Source of the DNA: Clostridiales bacterium
Lineage (GTDB): Bacteria; Bacillota; Clostridia; Christensenellales; Aristaeellaceae
Reading direction: 5' to 3'
Assembly: GCA_012523405.1 (NCBI GenBank)
Contig: JAAYIN010000088.1
Span: 1 to 64,000 of the forward strand
Length of the DNA: 64,000 bases
Shown: positions 1 to 8,636 of the stretch, in pieces
Position numbering within the stretch: position 1 is the first letter of the stretch
Layout of the letters: each line of letters starts with the position of its first letter
Position numbers and translations under genes: made by a program
Notes under the pieces: generated by a model
Told to the model about the DNA's origin: nothing
The model's input: only the letters and a program-made list of their open reading frames with translations
Database searches by the model: none

Positions 1-408
1 ATGAAGAGCTTCTTGCAGTCCACGATCCCCGATAGCCTTTATGAAGCGGCAGAGCTTGACGGCGCGAATCATTTCCAAGTGCTTGGCAGAATCGTTCTTC
101 CGCTGGCAAAGCCCATCATGGCGACGCTTTCACTGTTCTATGCAGTTGGACGTTGGAATGCTTATGCCGATGCGAAATACTACATCACGAAAAAAGCACT
201 TCAGCCGCTTCAGTACCTGCTGTCAAACATGGTACTCAGCACAGGCACAGACGCGATCAGCTTGTCCGAGTCCGCGGCGGTTCAAAGTACGCCCGAAGTG
301 CTCCAAGCCGCGACCATCATGTTCGCAACGATTCCGATTTTGCTGGTATATCCCTTCGTGCAGAAATACTTTGTCAAGGGCGTCATGATCGGCGCTGTCA
401 AGGGCTAA
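1..408 (+). CDS. Carbohydrate ABC transporter permease, LplC type (3' part only)
   Basis: This is the C-terminal 135 residues of a membrane permease of a binding-protein-dependent sugar importer. The cytoplasmic EAA loop that docks on the ATPase is visible near residues 15-34 (EAAELDGA...G...LP), followed by two hydrophobic segments and the typical Lpl-family ending YPFVQKYFVKG...GAVKG. The reading frame is open to the left edge, so the ATG at base 1 is most likely an internal methionine and the gene starts outside the window. The solute-binding protein gene follows 85 bases later. No ATPase gene is in view; Lpl-type importers often share a distant MsmX-like ATPase, which is family knowledge and not seen here. 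Confidence 0.9.
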   Translation: MKSFLQSTIPDSLYEAAELDGANHFQVLGRIVLPLAKPIMATLSLFYAVGRWNAYADAKYYITKKALQPLQYLLSNMVLSTGTDAISLSESAAVQSTPEVLQAATIMFATIPILLVYPFVQKYFVKGVMIGAVKG

Positions 409-493
409 GGCGGCCCACCAAAGCTTGTTGTCTATGTGGATAGTATGTATCCACGCAGAACATAAACTATCAGAAATAGGGAGGAAAAAAGGT

Positions 494-2131
494 ATGTTTA
501 AAAGGTTGATTTCTCTGGCAATCGTTCTTGTGCTGTGCCTCGCATTGGTACCAGCTCAGGCAGAATCAGAACTTAACACCACTTTGCCCGCAGATTGGGC
601 AGCGTTTGAAGAGCGCGTAACCATTACCGTTCCTGTATATGACCGTTCCAAGGAAGGCTATCCCGCAGTTGATGACAACTACTGGACCAAGTACATCCAG
701 AGCGAGTTCGGCGACAAATGGAACATCGATGTTCAGTATGTTGCTATTCCTCGTAACGATGTTATGACCAAGTACAACCTCTTGATCGCTGGCGAAGAGA
801 CCCCCACGATCATGATGGAATATGACTACCCCAAAGTTGCTGAATGGGCAGACAGCGGCGCAATGCAGGTCATCGACCTGGAAGCTTTCAAGGCTGTTGC
901 ACCTACTTTCTATCAGGCAATGGTAGATAACAGACATCTAAGCTACACTGATATCAATGGCGAGACATTCTTTGTTCTCACCGAGCGCCCCTACTATGAC
1001 ACCGATTACACCTACATCACCTACGTTCGTATGGACTGGCTCCGCGCTGTTGGCTACGACCATGTTCCTGCAAACTACGAAGAGTACACAGATGCAATCG
1101 CTAAGATCATCGAAGCAGGCCTAACGGAAACTGCACCTGTCGGTCTTGGTATCCCCAGCACCGCTTATGCAGCAAACTTCGCATTCCGCGATGTTCCTGT
1201 TGATGAAAAAGAGTGGGCAATGCACTCCTCACTAGGCACTTCTTCCTTTAGCTGGGAAGCCACCAAGCGCATGATGCAGCGTACAAACGCTGAATACAAC
1301 GCAGGTTGGTATTCCAAGGAATTCGAACTTGAGAAGGACTCCAAGGGCGCTGGCGCTGACCAGATGCTAACAGATTTCGTAAACGGCAACCTCTATCGTT
1401 ATGGCGGCTATATGTCGGCTAGCGTTGATTGGCTCACCGCTTTCTACGAGAAGAACCCTGATGCAGAACTAGCAGTTGAAAACCTATACTGCGGAGTTGG
1501 CGCTGACGAAGTGTACCAGTCCCGTGCAAACAATGCATTTGGTATGATCGTTGGTTTCTCCTCCTATGCAACCGAAGCTCAGCTAAAGGCTGCTTGGATG
1601 CTGATGGAGTGGATGGTACAACCCGACGTGCTGTTCGTTCTTGAAAACGGCGTTGAAGGCGTTACCTACACCATCGGCGAGGACGGACTACCCGTTGTTG
1701 ACGCTGAATATCGCGGCGAAGAAATGCTCAACCACAACATGAACATTGACATGACTTGCCTTGTACATGCTGCAAAGAAGGTTGGCACAATCGAAGAAAC
1801 ATTGAAGCTGATCGTTCCTCAGGGCCTGCCCCAGGATTTCACCGAGCAGATCGCTGAGAACTATGCTCGCCTAAGAGACGTTGCTGACGCTGGCAATTGC
1901 TACACAGATCCAGTATTCGCAGTGGCAATCGCATCCGAATCTGAATATAGCGCAACACTTCTAAGCCTATATCAAGAATACTTCGCAAAGCTTGTCAAGG
2001 CTGCTCCGGAAGAATTCGATGCACTTTATGATGAATTCAGCCAGAATTATCTGGAAGCCGGCTATCAGGAAATCATCGACGAGCGCGCAGAAGCTTATGA
2101 AGCTGGCCAGACCACAAAGCTGCCTAAATAA
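494..2131 (+). CDS. Extracellular solute-binding protein of a sugar ABC importer
   Basis: Predicted 545-residue exported binding protein. The start is the ATG at 494 after a GGGAGG ribosome site at 479-484; it opens with Lys/Arg residues and a hydrophobic stretch ending AQA, a signal peptidase I-type site. No lipobox is convincing because the residue before the only Cys in the signal is Leu. The size and Tyr/Trp/Asp-rich body fit the LplA/YtcQ family of oligosaccharide-binding proteins. It lies directly after a permease gene and before GH105, GH112 and CE12 genes, so rhamnogalacturonan oligosaccharides are the inferred ligands. The absence of a lipid anchor means retention at the membrane is unexplained. 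Confidence 0.88.
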   Translation: MFKRLISLAIVLVLCLALVPAQAESELNTTLPADWAAFEERVTITVPVYDRSKEGYPAVDDNYWTKYIQSEFGDKWNIDVQYVAIPRNDVMTKYNLLIAGEETPTIMMEYDYPKVAEWADSGAMQVIDLEAFKAVAPTFYQAMVDNRHLSYTDINGETFFVLTERPYYDTDYTYITYVRMDWLRAVGYDHVPANYEEYTDAIAKIIEAGLTETAPVGLGIPSTAYAANFAFRDVPVDEKEWAMHSSLGTSSFSWEATKRMMQRTNAEYNAGWYSKEFELEKDSKGAGADQMLTDFVNGNLYRYGGYMSASVDWLTAFYEKNPDAELAVENLYCGVGADEVYQSRANNAFGMIVGFSSYATEAQLKAAWMLMEWMVQPDVLFVLENGVEGVTYTIGEDGLPVVDAEYRGEEMLNHNMNIDMTCLVHAAKKVGTIEETLKLIVPQGLPQDFTEQIAENYARLRDVADAGNCYTDPVFAVAIASESEYSATLLSLYQEYFAKLVKAAPEEFDALYDEFSQNYLEAGYQEIIDERAEAYEAGQTTKLPK

Positions 2132-2164
2132 GCAACGACAAAGCTATTAAAGTAAATTAGTATC

Positions 2165-2198
2165 ACAAGGACCCTCACCTTGCGGCGAGGGTCCTTGT
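2165..2198 (+). other. 12-bp intercistronic hairpin after the binding-protein gene
   Basis: ACAAGGACCCTC at 2165-2176 is the exact reverse complement of GAGGGTCCTTGT at 2187-2198, with a 10-base loop. No T-run follows. A stable hairpin after a binding-protein gene commonly protects or partly terminates the mRNA and keeps the binding protein more abundant than downstream enzymes; that role is inferred. Confidence 0.6.
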
Positions 2199-2218
2199 AA
2201 ATCAAATGGAGGATTACA

Positions 2219-3244
2219 ATGATTCATCTAAACTACGATAAACAAGAGGTTTTAGAGCTTATTGACAAAATAGTTCATAAGACCATGCAAATGGATATCA
2301 CTTGGGATTGGCCTTGCGGCGTGGCGTACTATGGCGTTGCGGAGGCTTATCGCATGACGCGCAAGCCAGAGTATCTTGAGCTTCTTAAAAATCGCATTGA
2401 TGAGTATATTGAGCTTGGCTTGCCCAACTGGACAGTGAACACCTGCGCAATGGGGCATTGCTTGATCACTTTGTTTGAGGAAACAGAAGACCAGAAATAT
2501 TGGGATATTGTGATGTCAAAGGTGGACTATCTGCAAAACCATGCGCTGCGCTTTGGCAAGAATGTGCTTCAGCATACGGTGTCGGTTAACAATGACTTCC
2601 CTGAGCAGGCATGGGCGGACACGCTGTTTATGGCGGCGTTCTTCTTGCTGCGTGTGGGGGTGAAGCTAGGCGATCATGCAATGATTGATGATGCGCTAAA
2701 TCAATACGACTGGCATATTGAGTATTTGCAGGACAAGACCACAGGTCTTTGGTATCACGGCTATAACAATATCACCAAGGATCATATGTCAGGCTTTTAT
2801 TGGGCGCGCGCGAATGCTTGGGCTACCTATACGATGAGCATGGTCAAATGCGTATTGCCTGAACCCTATCTCTACCCGCAGTACATGGATGTTGATTGCT
2901 CACTGCGCGATCAACTTGCTGCACTCAAGCAGGTTCAGACGGAAAACGGACTATGGCGTACGGTACTTGACGATGAGGAATCCTACGAAGAACTATCGGC
3001 TTGCTGCGGCATTGCGGCTGGTATGCTGATCTTTGGCAATCCGCTGCATACAAAGTATGCACAGAAGGCATATCATGGGATTTTGCAAAACATATCGGAG
3101 GACGGCAGGCTGCTGAATGTTTCGGGCGGCACGGCCGTGATGCGTGACCATAGCGGTTACCGTAATATTTCTAAAAAATGGACACAGGGTTGGGGTCAAG
3201 GGTTATGCCTTGCATTTCTGGTAGCTGTGCTCCAATGCGAATGA
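2219..3244 (+). CDS. Unsaturated rhamnogalacturonyl hydrolase, GH105 (YteR-like)
   Basis: Predicted 341-residue cytoplasmic hydrolase that removes the 4,5-unsaturated galacturonosyl residue left on rhamnogalacturonan fragments by lyases. Family marks are WADTLFM near residue 132, whose Asp134 matches the catalytic Asp of YteR, a WYHG segment near 178-181, and GFYWARANAW near 192-201 lining the sugar site. No signal peptide is present. GGAGG lies just before the ATG. It is spaced 10 bases from the GH112 gene, so the two are almost certainly co-transcribed. GH88 is a related alternative, but the YteR-like motifs and the RG-I context favour GH105. Confidence 0.88.
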   Translation: MIHLNYDKQEVLELIDKIVHKTMQMDITWDWPCGVAYYGVAEAYRMTRKPEYLELLKNRIDEYIELGLPNWTVNTCAMGHCLITLFEETEDQKYWDIVMSKVDYLQNHALRFGKNVLQHTVSVNNDFPEQAWADTLFMAAFFLLRVGVKLGDHAMIDDALNQYDWHIEYLQDKTTGLWYHGYNNITKDHMSGFYWARANAWATYTMSMVKCVLPEPYLYPQYMDVDCSLRDQLAALKQVQTENGLWRTVLDDEESYEELSACCGIAAGMLIFGNPLHTKYAQKAYHGILQNISEDGRLLNVSGGTAVMRDHSGYRNISKKWTQGWGQGLCLAFLVAVLQCE

Positions 3245-3254
3245 GGTGAAAAGT

Positions 3255-5396
3255 GTGCGCAAAGGCAATTTCACACTTCCGGGTGAGGCGGGCTATGAGA
3301 AGTTAACGCTTGATCTAGCACAGCGCTGGGGAGCGGACGTCATTCGAGATTGCGACGGCACCAAGCTGTCTGATGAAATTTTGCAGGCTGGTTATGGCGT
3401 GTATTCGACGATTTGTCCGATTCGCGAGCATAATGAATGGATTAGGCGCAACCCAGAGTCGCGTCAGCAGACATTCCTGTGCACTCAGCCAAGACTGGCA
3501 GATGGCAATCGACTATCGATTGCTGTGATGAAAGACTTCTTTGATGAACAGTTCACGGTCAACGACACGCAAAGCGCCATGCGCTATTGGCAGGTCTATG
3601 ATCGTACCAACAACCAGGAAGTGAAGAACTGGACATGGAATAGCGAGCAAGGCACGGCGGAAATCCAAACCACGCCTTGGCATGAGTACACGGTCAGCTT
3701 TTTGGCGTGGCGCATTTGGGAAGAGATTTCCATGTACAACCATGTCACAAACGATTGGAATAAGGAGCATTTGCTCCAGCTGAACCCCTATCTGCTGCAT
3801 GCGCAGGCATACCTGCGTGAGTGGTTTGTGGACTGGTGCGATCAGCATCCCGAAACGACTGTGGTGCGCTTTACATCGCTGTTTTATAACTTCGCATGGA
3901 TTTGGGGCAGCAATGAGTGCAATCGCAATTTGTTTACGGATTGGGCGAGTTATGACTTTACGGTCAGCCCTGAGGCATTGGATGATTTTGAAACCAAATA
4001 TGGATATGCACTTTGTGCGGAGGACTTCGTCAGGCAAGGAAAGTACAATGCAACCCACCGCGTTCCAAGCCAAAAGAAACGTGATTGGATGGCATTTATA
4101 TCCGCGTTTGTGCGTTGCTACGCTCGCTCATTGGTGGATATCGTGCACAAAGCAGGAAAACAAGCCTACGTCTTTTATGATGACAGCTGGGTAGGGCTTG
4201 AGCCATACGATGGACATTTTGAAGAATACGGATTTGATGGAATGATTAAATGCGTGTTCTCGGGATTTGAAGTCAGGCTCTGTGCTGGTGTGCCTGCGAA
4301 AACGCATGAAATTCGCTTCCATCCTTATTTATTCCCTGTGGGACTTGGCGGTGCACCGACATTTTCAAAGGGCGGCAAGCCAGGTAGGGATGCATTTAAC
4401 TACTGGGTGAGCGCACGGCGTGCTTTGCTGCGTCAAAAAATCGAACGCGCAGGTCTTGGCGGGTATCTGCACCTAGTGGAAGAATACCCAGACTTTGTGG
4501 AAGCAATGGATTTGATCGTTGATGAATTTGATCGAATCGGCGATCTGCATGATATTGGAGCGCCGCATGTGCTCAAGCCGACCATTGGTATTTTGACTGC
4601 ATGGGGATCGCTTCGCACATGGACGCTGAGTGGACATTTCCACGAAACGCATATGCATGTGTTGATTCATATTCTGGAAAGCCTGTCTGGGCTGCCCTTT
4701 GAGGTAAAGTTCCTGTCGTTTGAGGATGTCAAGAATGGCGCAGCTGCGGATGTTGATGTGATCATCAATGCGGGCAAAGCGGGCAGCGCGTGGAGCGGCG
4801 GCGAATGCTGGCAGGATGATCAAGTTGTTGAAACGCTAACTGAGTGGGTTCATGGCGGCGGCGTGTTCATCGGTGTGGGTGAACCCAGCGCGGCAGCGGG
4901 ACATCATACGGCGCTTCGTATGGCGCATGTGCTGGGGGTTGATATTGACTATGGCGAAGGCGACTGCCATGGTCGTTGGTCGTACGAAGTAGCAGATGAA
5001 AATAAGCTGATTCCAAGTCAATTAACGTTCGATCAGCCACTGGAAACGGTGCTTACAGGCCCAAACACGGTGGTGCTGGCAGAAGCGTGCAATCACCCTG
5101 TTTTGACCGTGCATGATTTTGGTGCGGGCAAGGGGATTTATCTGTCGCAGTTCAAGCATGAACAGGCATTCACAAAGCTGCTGACGAATCTGCTGCTTCA
5201 AGCGTCAACCGGACAAACGCAGGCAGACGGCATTGCGGAGAACCTCTATACGGAATGCGCGGTATATCCGCAGGCGAAGAAGCTTGCGTTTATCAACAAC
5301 AGCGATCAGCCGCAAGTAACGGCGTGCGACTGGCAGGGCAAGCGATACGAAGCGAGTTTGAAGCCCTACGAAATGCAGTTAATTAATATTGAGTAA
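3255..5396 (+). CDS. GH112 phosphorylase: galactosyl-beta-1,4-rhamnose or galacto-N-biose/lacto-N-biose phosphorylase
   Basis: Predicted 713-residue cytoplasmic enzyme of the GH112 family, which cleaves a beta-galactosyl disaccharide with phosphate to give galactose-1-phosphate. Visible marks are the N-terminal NFTLPGEAGYEKLT and GYGVYSTICP segments, a TIM-barrel core, a YDDSW motif near residue 309 where the family's catalytic acid lies, and a C-terminal glutaminase-like domain. GAGGTG at 3243-3248 fits the GTG at 3255; a GTG at 3246 would place the site inside the gene. Both flanking enzymes act on rhamnogalacturonan I, so galactosyl-rhamnose phosphorylase activity is more likely than host-glycan activity. 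The family call is firm, the substrate is inferred. Confidence 0.9.
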   Translation: MRKGNFTLPGEAGYEKLTLDLAQRWGADVIRDCDGTKLSDEILQAGYGVYSTICPIREHNEWIRRNPESRQQTFLCTQPRLADGNRLSIAVMKDFFDEQFTVNDTQSAMRYWQVYDRTNNQEVKNWTWNSEQGTAEIQTTPWHEYTVSFLAWRIWEEISMYNHVTNDWNKEHLLQLNPYLLHAQAYLREWFVDWCDQHPETTVVRFTSLFYNFAWIWGSNECNRNLFTDWASYDFTVSPEALDDFETKYGYALCAEDFVRQGKYNATHRVPSQKKRDWMAFISAFVRCYARSLVDIVHKAGKQAYVFYDDSWVGLEPYDGHFEEYGFDGMIKCVFSGFEVRLCAGVPAKTHEIRFHPYLFPVGLGGAPTFSKGGKPGRDAFNYWVSARRALLRQKIERAGLGGYLHLVEEYPDFVEAMDLIVDEFDRIGDLHDIGAPHVLKPTIGILTAWGSLRTWTLSGHFHETHMHVLIHILESLSGLPFEVKFLSFEDVKNGAAADVDVIINAGKAGSAWSGGECWQDDQVVETLTEWVHGGGVFIGVGEPSAAAGHHTALRMAHVLGVDIDYGEGDCHGRWSYEVADENKLIPSQLTFDQPLETVLTGPNTVVLAEACNHPVLTVHDFGAGKGIYLSQFKHEQAFTKLLTNLLLQASTGQTQADGIAENLYTECAVYPQAKKLAFINNSDQPQVTACDWQGKRYEASLKPYEMQLINIE

Positions 5397-5414
5397 TAGC
5401 TAGGGAGAAAGACA

Positions 5415-6542
5415 ATGAACATACTCCTTGCAGGAGATTCCACCGTCACGGATCGCGGCACGGTGGAAACATACGATCCAAAGGTTTGCTATACGGGCTG
5501 GGGTCAAATCCTGCCGCGCTACATCAAAAATGGAGCAATGGTGCGTAACTTTGCGATCAGTGGATACACAGTTGAAACCTTTCGAACAGAGGGCAAATAC
5601 GCCGAGCTTTGCTCGCATCTTGGCGCAGGCGACTATATTCTGATGCAATTCGGGCATAACGATCAAAAGCGTCCTCATCTGCGGGAAAACGGCGGGTATA
5701 CAGATGCTTTGGTTACATACATCCATGAAATCAGAGCGATGCAGGGATGCCCGATCTTGGTCACGCCTGTAGCCCGCAATTCATGGCGCGGGGATAACGA
5801 TCAATATTCTGATTTGCTATTGCCCTATGCAGAGGCGATGAAGAAAGCGGCTGCGCAATATGATGTGCCGCTCATTGACCTGCACGAGGACACGGTGAAC
5901 TGGACAAAATCGCTTGGACGTGAAGGGGCAAAACGCTTCTACCATCCCGGCGATTTTACCCACACAAACGATTATGGGGCAGATCAATGGGTACGGTTTT
6001 TGCTGGATGGAATGCTGGCATCAAGCGATCCAAGAATCGATTTCCTCAAAATGCAAATACTGCCAAAGGACGAGTGGCAGCCGCTGCTCTTCGCGCAGGA
6101 CGATCAATTCGTTTGTCACTGGACAGCCGCACCTGCGCCGCGCGTGGATTTTAGGGCATGGAACAACGACGAAATCCTGACGCATGCGGATGCGCTCGAC
6201 ATGGCGATGCAAGGCTATGGCTACTTTGTCGCGCTGGATGTAGAGGCAGTTGGCACCAAAGCTGCCCTTGCAGCCGCGAGTGAAAACGGCTATCTGCCTC
6301 CAAGCTTTCCGCAAGACGAAGCCTCTTTTTCCAGCCAAATTCTAGCCGCAGATTTTGAAGCATTGCTATGGCTGGCATGCAAAAGCCGCAATCGCATGCC
6401 GCAAATTGTTTCTCCAAAGCAAAATGCGGACGGTACGATCACAGGCAAACATGCAGTAGCATATGCACTTGAGCTGGAACGACGCGCAACAGGCGCGAAC
6501 TTAACTGTTCTTTCTAATGAAGAAACGCCACAGGGTTCATAA
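5415..6542 (+). CDS. CE12-like rhamnogalacturonan acetylesterase with C-terminal extension
   Basis: Predicted 375-residue SGNH-fold esterase. The catalytic Ser lies in GDST near residue 9, the oxyanion block is FGHND near 79-83, and the Asp-His pair is in DFTHTN near 180-185. These match YesT/RgaE-type enzymes that remove O-acetyl groups from rhamnogalacturonan. No signal peptide is visible, so it should act on imported oligosaccharides. Family members are usually about 220-250 residues; here roughly 160 extra residues follow the catalytic domain and faintly resemble degenerate S-layer-homology repeats. It is the last gene of the operon before a strong terminator. Confidence 0.85.
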   Translation: MNILLAGDSTVTDRGTVETYDPKVCYTGWGQILPRYIKNGAMVRNFAISGYTVETFRTEGKYAELCSHLGAGDYILMQFGHNDQKRPHLRENGGYTDALVTYIHEIRAMQGCPILVTPVARNSWRGDNDQYSDLLLPYAEAMKKAAAQYDVPLIDLHEDTVNWTKSLGREGAKRFYHPGDFTHTNDYGADQWVRFLLDGMLASSDPRIDFLKMQILPKDEWQPLLFAQDDQFVCHWTAAPAPRVDFRAWNNDEILTHADALDMAMQGYGYFVALDVEAVGTKAALAAASENGYLPPSFPQDEASFSSQILAADFEALLWLACKSRNRMPQIVSPKQNADGTITGKHAVAYALELERRATGANLTVLSNEETPQGS

Positions 6543-6556
6543 AAAATAAACATAAC

Positions 6557-6586
6557 AAAAAGATCGTGCGATTGCACGATCTTTTT
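6557..6586. terminator. Bidirectional intrinsic terminator
   Basis: AAAAAGATCGTGC at 6557-6569 is complementary to GCACGATCTTTTT at 6574-6586 with a 4-base loop. T-runs on both strands serve the converging CE12 operon and SH3-domain gene. Confidence 0.9.
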
Positions 6587-6602
6587 GCGTTAATGAGTTA
6601 AC

Positions 6603-7568
6603 TTACTTGACAACTTTGAAGAAGTAGCGGCTTACATAGCCTTCTACGCCGTCAATAGTTGCTTTGCACCAAACATCGCCGGTTTTGGTCACGGTGATTT
6701 CCGTGCCAACGGGGTATGCTTTGATGATGGAGCTGTTTAGGCCTGCGCCCTTGCGGAAGTTTACAATGCCGTTGCCGTTAGGGTTAACGAGCTTAGCAGT
6801 GAAGGGAGCTTCGGGAAGGGTGCTGGAGCCGCCGCCGGTAGAAGAAGAGCCAACCTTGATGTATTTCTTCATCATGTAGCCGTTCATGCCGCCAACGGTA
6901 ACCTTGTAGAAGTTGCCGCTTTCGCCGGTAATCTTCACAGTGGTACCATTCTTGAAGTAGCCAAGAACACGAGCGTCAGTGCTGGCCTTTTCGCGAAGAA
7001 GAAGCACTTGGTTTGCACCGGGGTTGTTAACTGTGCCCTGCTTGGAAGAGCCAGTGTTTCCGCCGCCGTTGCCACCGCCGCCGCCGCTTGCGCTGCCGCT
7101 TAGGAAGCTTGAAGACATATAGCCTGTCATGCCGCCTACCTGAACCTTGTGCCAGCCGTTGCCGCGTGTGATAACGCTAACAGCGGTGCCGGTCTTGAAG
7201 CTGCCCATGATGTCGCCTGTCAAGGAAGGCTGGGTGCGTAGGTTCAGACCCTTGGTGCTGTTGGTGCGAACATAAAGGGTATCGGAACTGCTGCCATCAG
7301 ACAAATACTTGCTCATCATGTAGCCGCTATTGCCGTTAACCTTTACTTTGCTCCATGTGTCTCCGCCTTCTACGACGGTAACCCATGTGCCGCTGGGATA
7401 CTGACCGAGTGATTTGCTGTCCAATGATGCTTCTTGGCGAAGGTTCAAAGAACCGCCTTTGATAACCATAAGGGTTTCAGCGGATGCAATGGATACCAAG
7501 GGGAGCATTAAAACCAGCACGAGGACCAATGCCCGGAGGCATCTTTTGTATAGATGGGTCTTTTGCAT
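6603..7568 (-). CDS. Secreted multi-SH3b domain protein
   Basis: Predicted 321-residue exported protein. A basic, hydrophobic signal ends in ASA near residue 31. Four bacterial SH3 repeats follow, each with the NLR(xx)AS/PS...G...V...W.KV.V.G..GYM pattern; the last ends ...GYVSRYFFKVV. A Gly/Ser-rich linker lies between repeats two and three. SH3b modules bind cell-wall peptides, so a wall-associated role is likely, but no catalytic domain is present. The ATG at 7568 is preceded by AAAGGAGG; the upstream in-frame ATG at 7619 would leave an unnatural 17-residue leader. It may be an anchor or a solitary wall-binding protein. Confidence 0.85.
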   Translation of the reverse strand: MQKTHLYKRCLRALVLVLVLMLPLVSIASAETLMVIKGGSLNLRQEASLDSKSLGQYPSGTWVTVVEGGDTWSKVKVNGNSGYMMSKYLSDGSSSDTLYVRTNSTKGLNLRTQPSLTGDIMGSFKTGTAVSVITRGNGWHKVQVGGMTGYMSSSFLSGSASGGGGGNGGGNTGSSKQGTVNNPGANQVLLLREKASTDARVLGYFKNGTTVKITGESGNFYKVTVGGMNGYMMKKYIKVGSSSTGGGSSTLPEAPFTAKLVNPNGNGIVNFRKGAGLNSSIIKAYPVGTEITVTKTGDVWCKATIDGVEGYVSRYFFKVVK

Positions 7569-7914
7569 AAGGGGATACCTCCTTTTTTTGTGGCAAGGGG
7601 AGTACCCTTTGCCGTTCAACCATCAGACGAACGGATAGGACGATCCCATGCGATATTTTTGCCAACAAGCAACACAATATATGGAAATAAAGGAATATCA
7701 ATGTAAAAGTATGGCGAAATTTAGCAGCTGAATTCGAGAAAATCCAGTAAATACAAAGAAAATGGAAGAATGAACTGTAAGAATTTGGAGCTGCAATGTA
7801 TGCATAAAATGCGATCTACATCGTTGATTTCCGTTTTTGGAAAGCATTGTTTGCACAGACGAGAAGACAACGGGGCAAGATAGCGATACGCCGATGATGA
7901 GGGAGGGCGAGACA
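7569..7914. other. Divergent intergenic region without a clear gene
   Basis: These 346 bases separate the SH3b gene from the PRC-barrel gene. CCGTTC at 7612-7617 pairs with GAACGG at 7629-7634, giving a small hairpin in the SH3b mRNA leader. No confident promoter boxes, RNA gene or conserved short ORF were found. Confidence 0.5.
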
Positions 7915-8403
7915 ATGCTGACAAGCCTTCAAAAAATGGTTGGACTGCCCGTGATATGGCAGGATCGCCAGATGGGGTATGTGGAACGAGCTGTGCCAAA
8001 TGCGAGTGCAAAGAGACTTGGCGGTGTCGTGGTAAGGCGTGGACTAGGTGCGGCGAAATGGTTGCCGCCAAGCACGATTGCGATGGTTGGTGAGCAATGT
8101 GTGCTCATTACCCAAAAACCCGGACACATGCCTGATGGGAAAGAATGTGCGTTATCTCGCGCTTATCTGACAACGGGTGAATGTGTTGGGGAAGTAACGG
8201 ACGCTGTATTTGATGGAGCTACGCTTAAACTGGTTGCACTTGAAATCAGTGGAGGACCGTTTTACAGTCTGATGGGGCGAAAATCCTATGCGGCAGACTT
8301 TCGCGTGTGCGAAACAGAAGGTAGGCGAGGCGGCGTGGTAATCCCAAAACTCGTTTCTTGGGCGGAACTCGAACGGACACTCGGGGAGGAGGATGAAGAA
8401 TGA
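7915..8403 (+). CDS. PRC-barrel domain protein
   Basis: Predicted 162-residue protein with two PRC-barrel-like halves: an N-terminal GLPVIWQD...GYVERAV...GGVVVRR unit and a second GECVGEVTDAVFD...LVALEIS unit. PRC barrels occur in the ribosome maturation factor RimM and in small proteins of sporulating Firmicutes (YlmC/YmxH type), where they act as adaptors; the exact role here is unknown. The start at 7915 has GAGGGAGG upstream; an upstream in-frame ATG at 7837 lacks a ribosome site. The stop overlaps the next ATG as ATGA, so the two genes are translationally coupled. Confidence 0.75.
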   Translation: MLTSLQKMVGLPVIWQDRQMGYVERAVPNASAKRLGGVVVRRGLGAAKWLPPSTIAMVGEQCVLITQKPGHMPDGKECALSRAYLTTGECVGEVTDAVFDGATLKLVALEISGGPFYSLMGRKSYAADFRVCETEGRRGGVVIPKLVSWAELERTLGEEDEE

Positions 8404-8543
8404 ATATTATCAAAACAACTGTAGCAGGAGCGATTGGATTTGCGGTGGGCGCGAGTGCTATGATGATGCCCGGCAACCAGAAAATGAGAAAACAGGCACT
8501 GAGGCAATTTGATAAGCTGGGCAAGATGACTAAGATGTGGTAA
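8400..8543 (+). CDS. 47-residue membrane microprotein coupled to the PRC-barrel gene
   Basis: The ATG at 8400 overlaps the stop of the preceding gene (ATGA) and reads 47 codons to TAA at 8541-8543. The product starts MNIIKTTVAGAIGFAVG, a Gly/Ala-rich stretch suited to one membrane helix, followed by a Met-rich segment and a strongly basic tail (KMRKQALRQFDKLGKM). A terminator follows at once. I do not recognise the family; the N-terminal half recalls small YtxH-like membrane proteins. The overlap, composition and clean terminator support a real gene. Confidence 0.65.
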   Translation: MNIIKTTVAGAIGFAVGASAMMMPGNQKMRKQALRQFDKLGKMTKMW

Positions 8544-8549
8544 AGGTAT

Positions 8550-8586
8550 GCGGGGATGCTACGTATGAAAAGCATCTCCGCTTTTT
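8550..8586 (+). terminator. Intrinsic terminator
   Basis: An 11-bp stem (GCGGGGATGCT at 8550-8560 with AGCATCTCCGC at 8571-8581, one G-U pair) is followed by five T. It ends the PRC-barrel and microprotein unit. Confidence 0.85.
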
Positions 8587-8636
8587 GTGTGTAAATGAAA
8601 GGGCCGTAAACAGCTTTTGCAGAAAGGAGGATTGGC

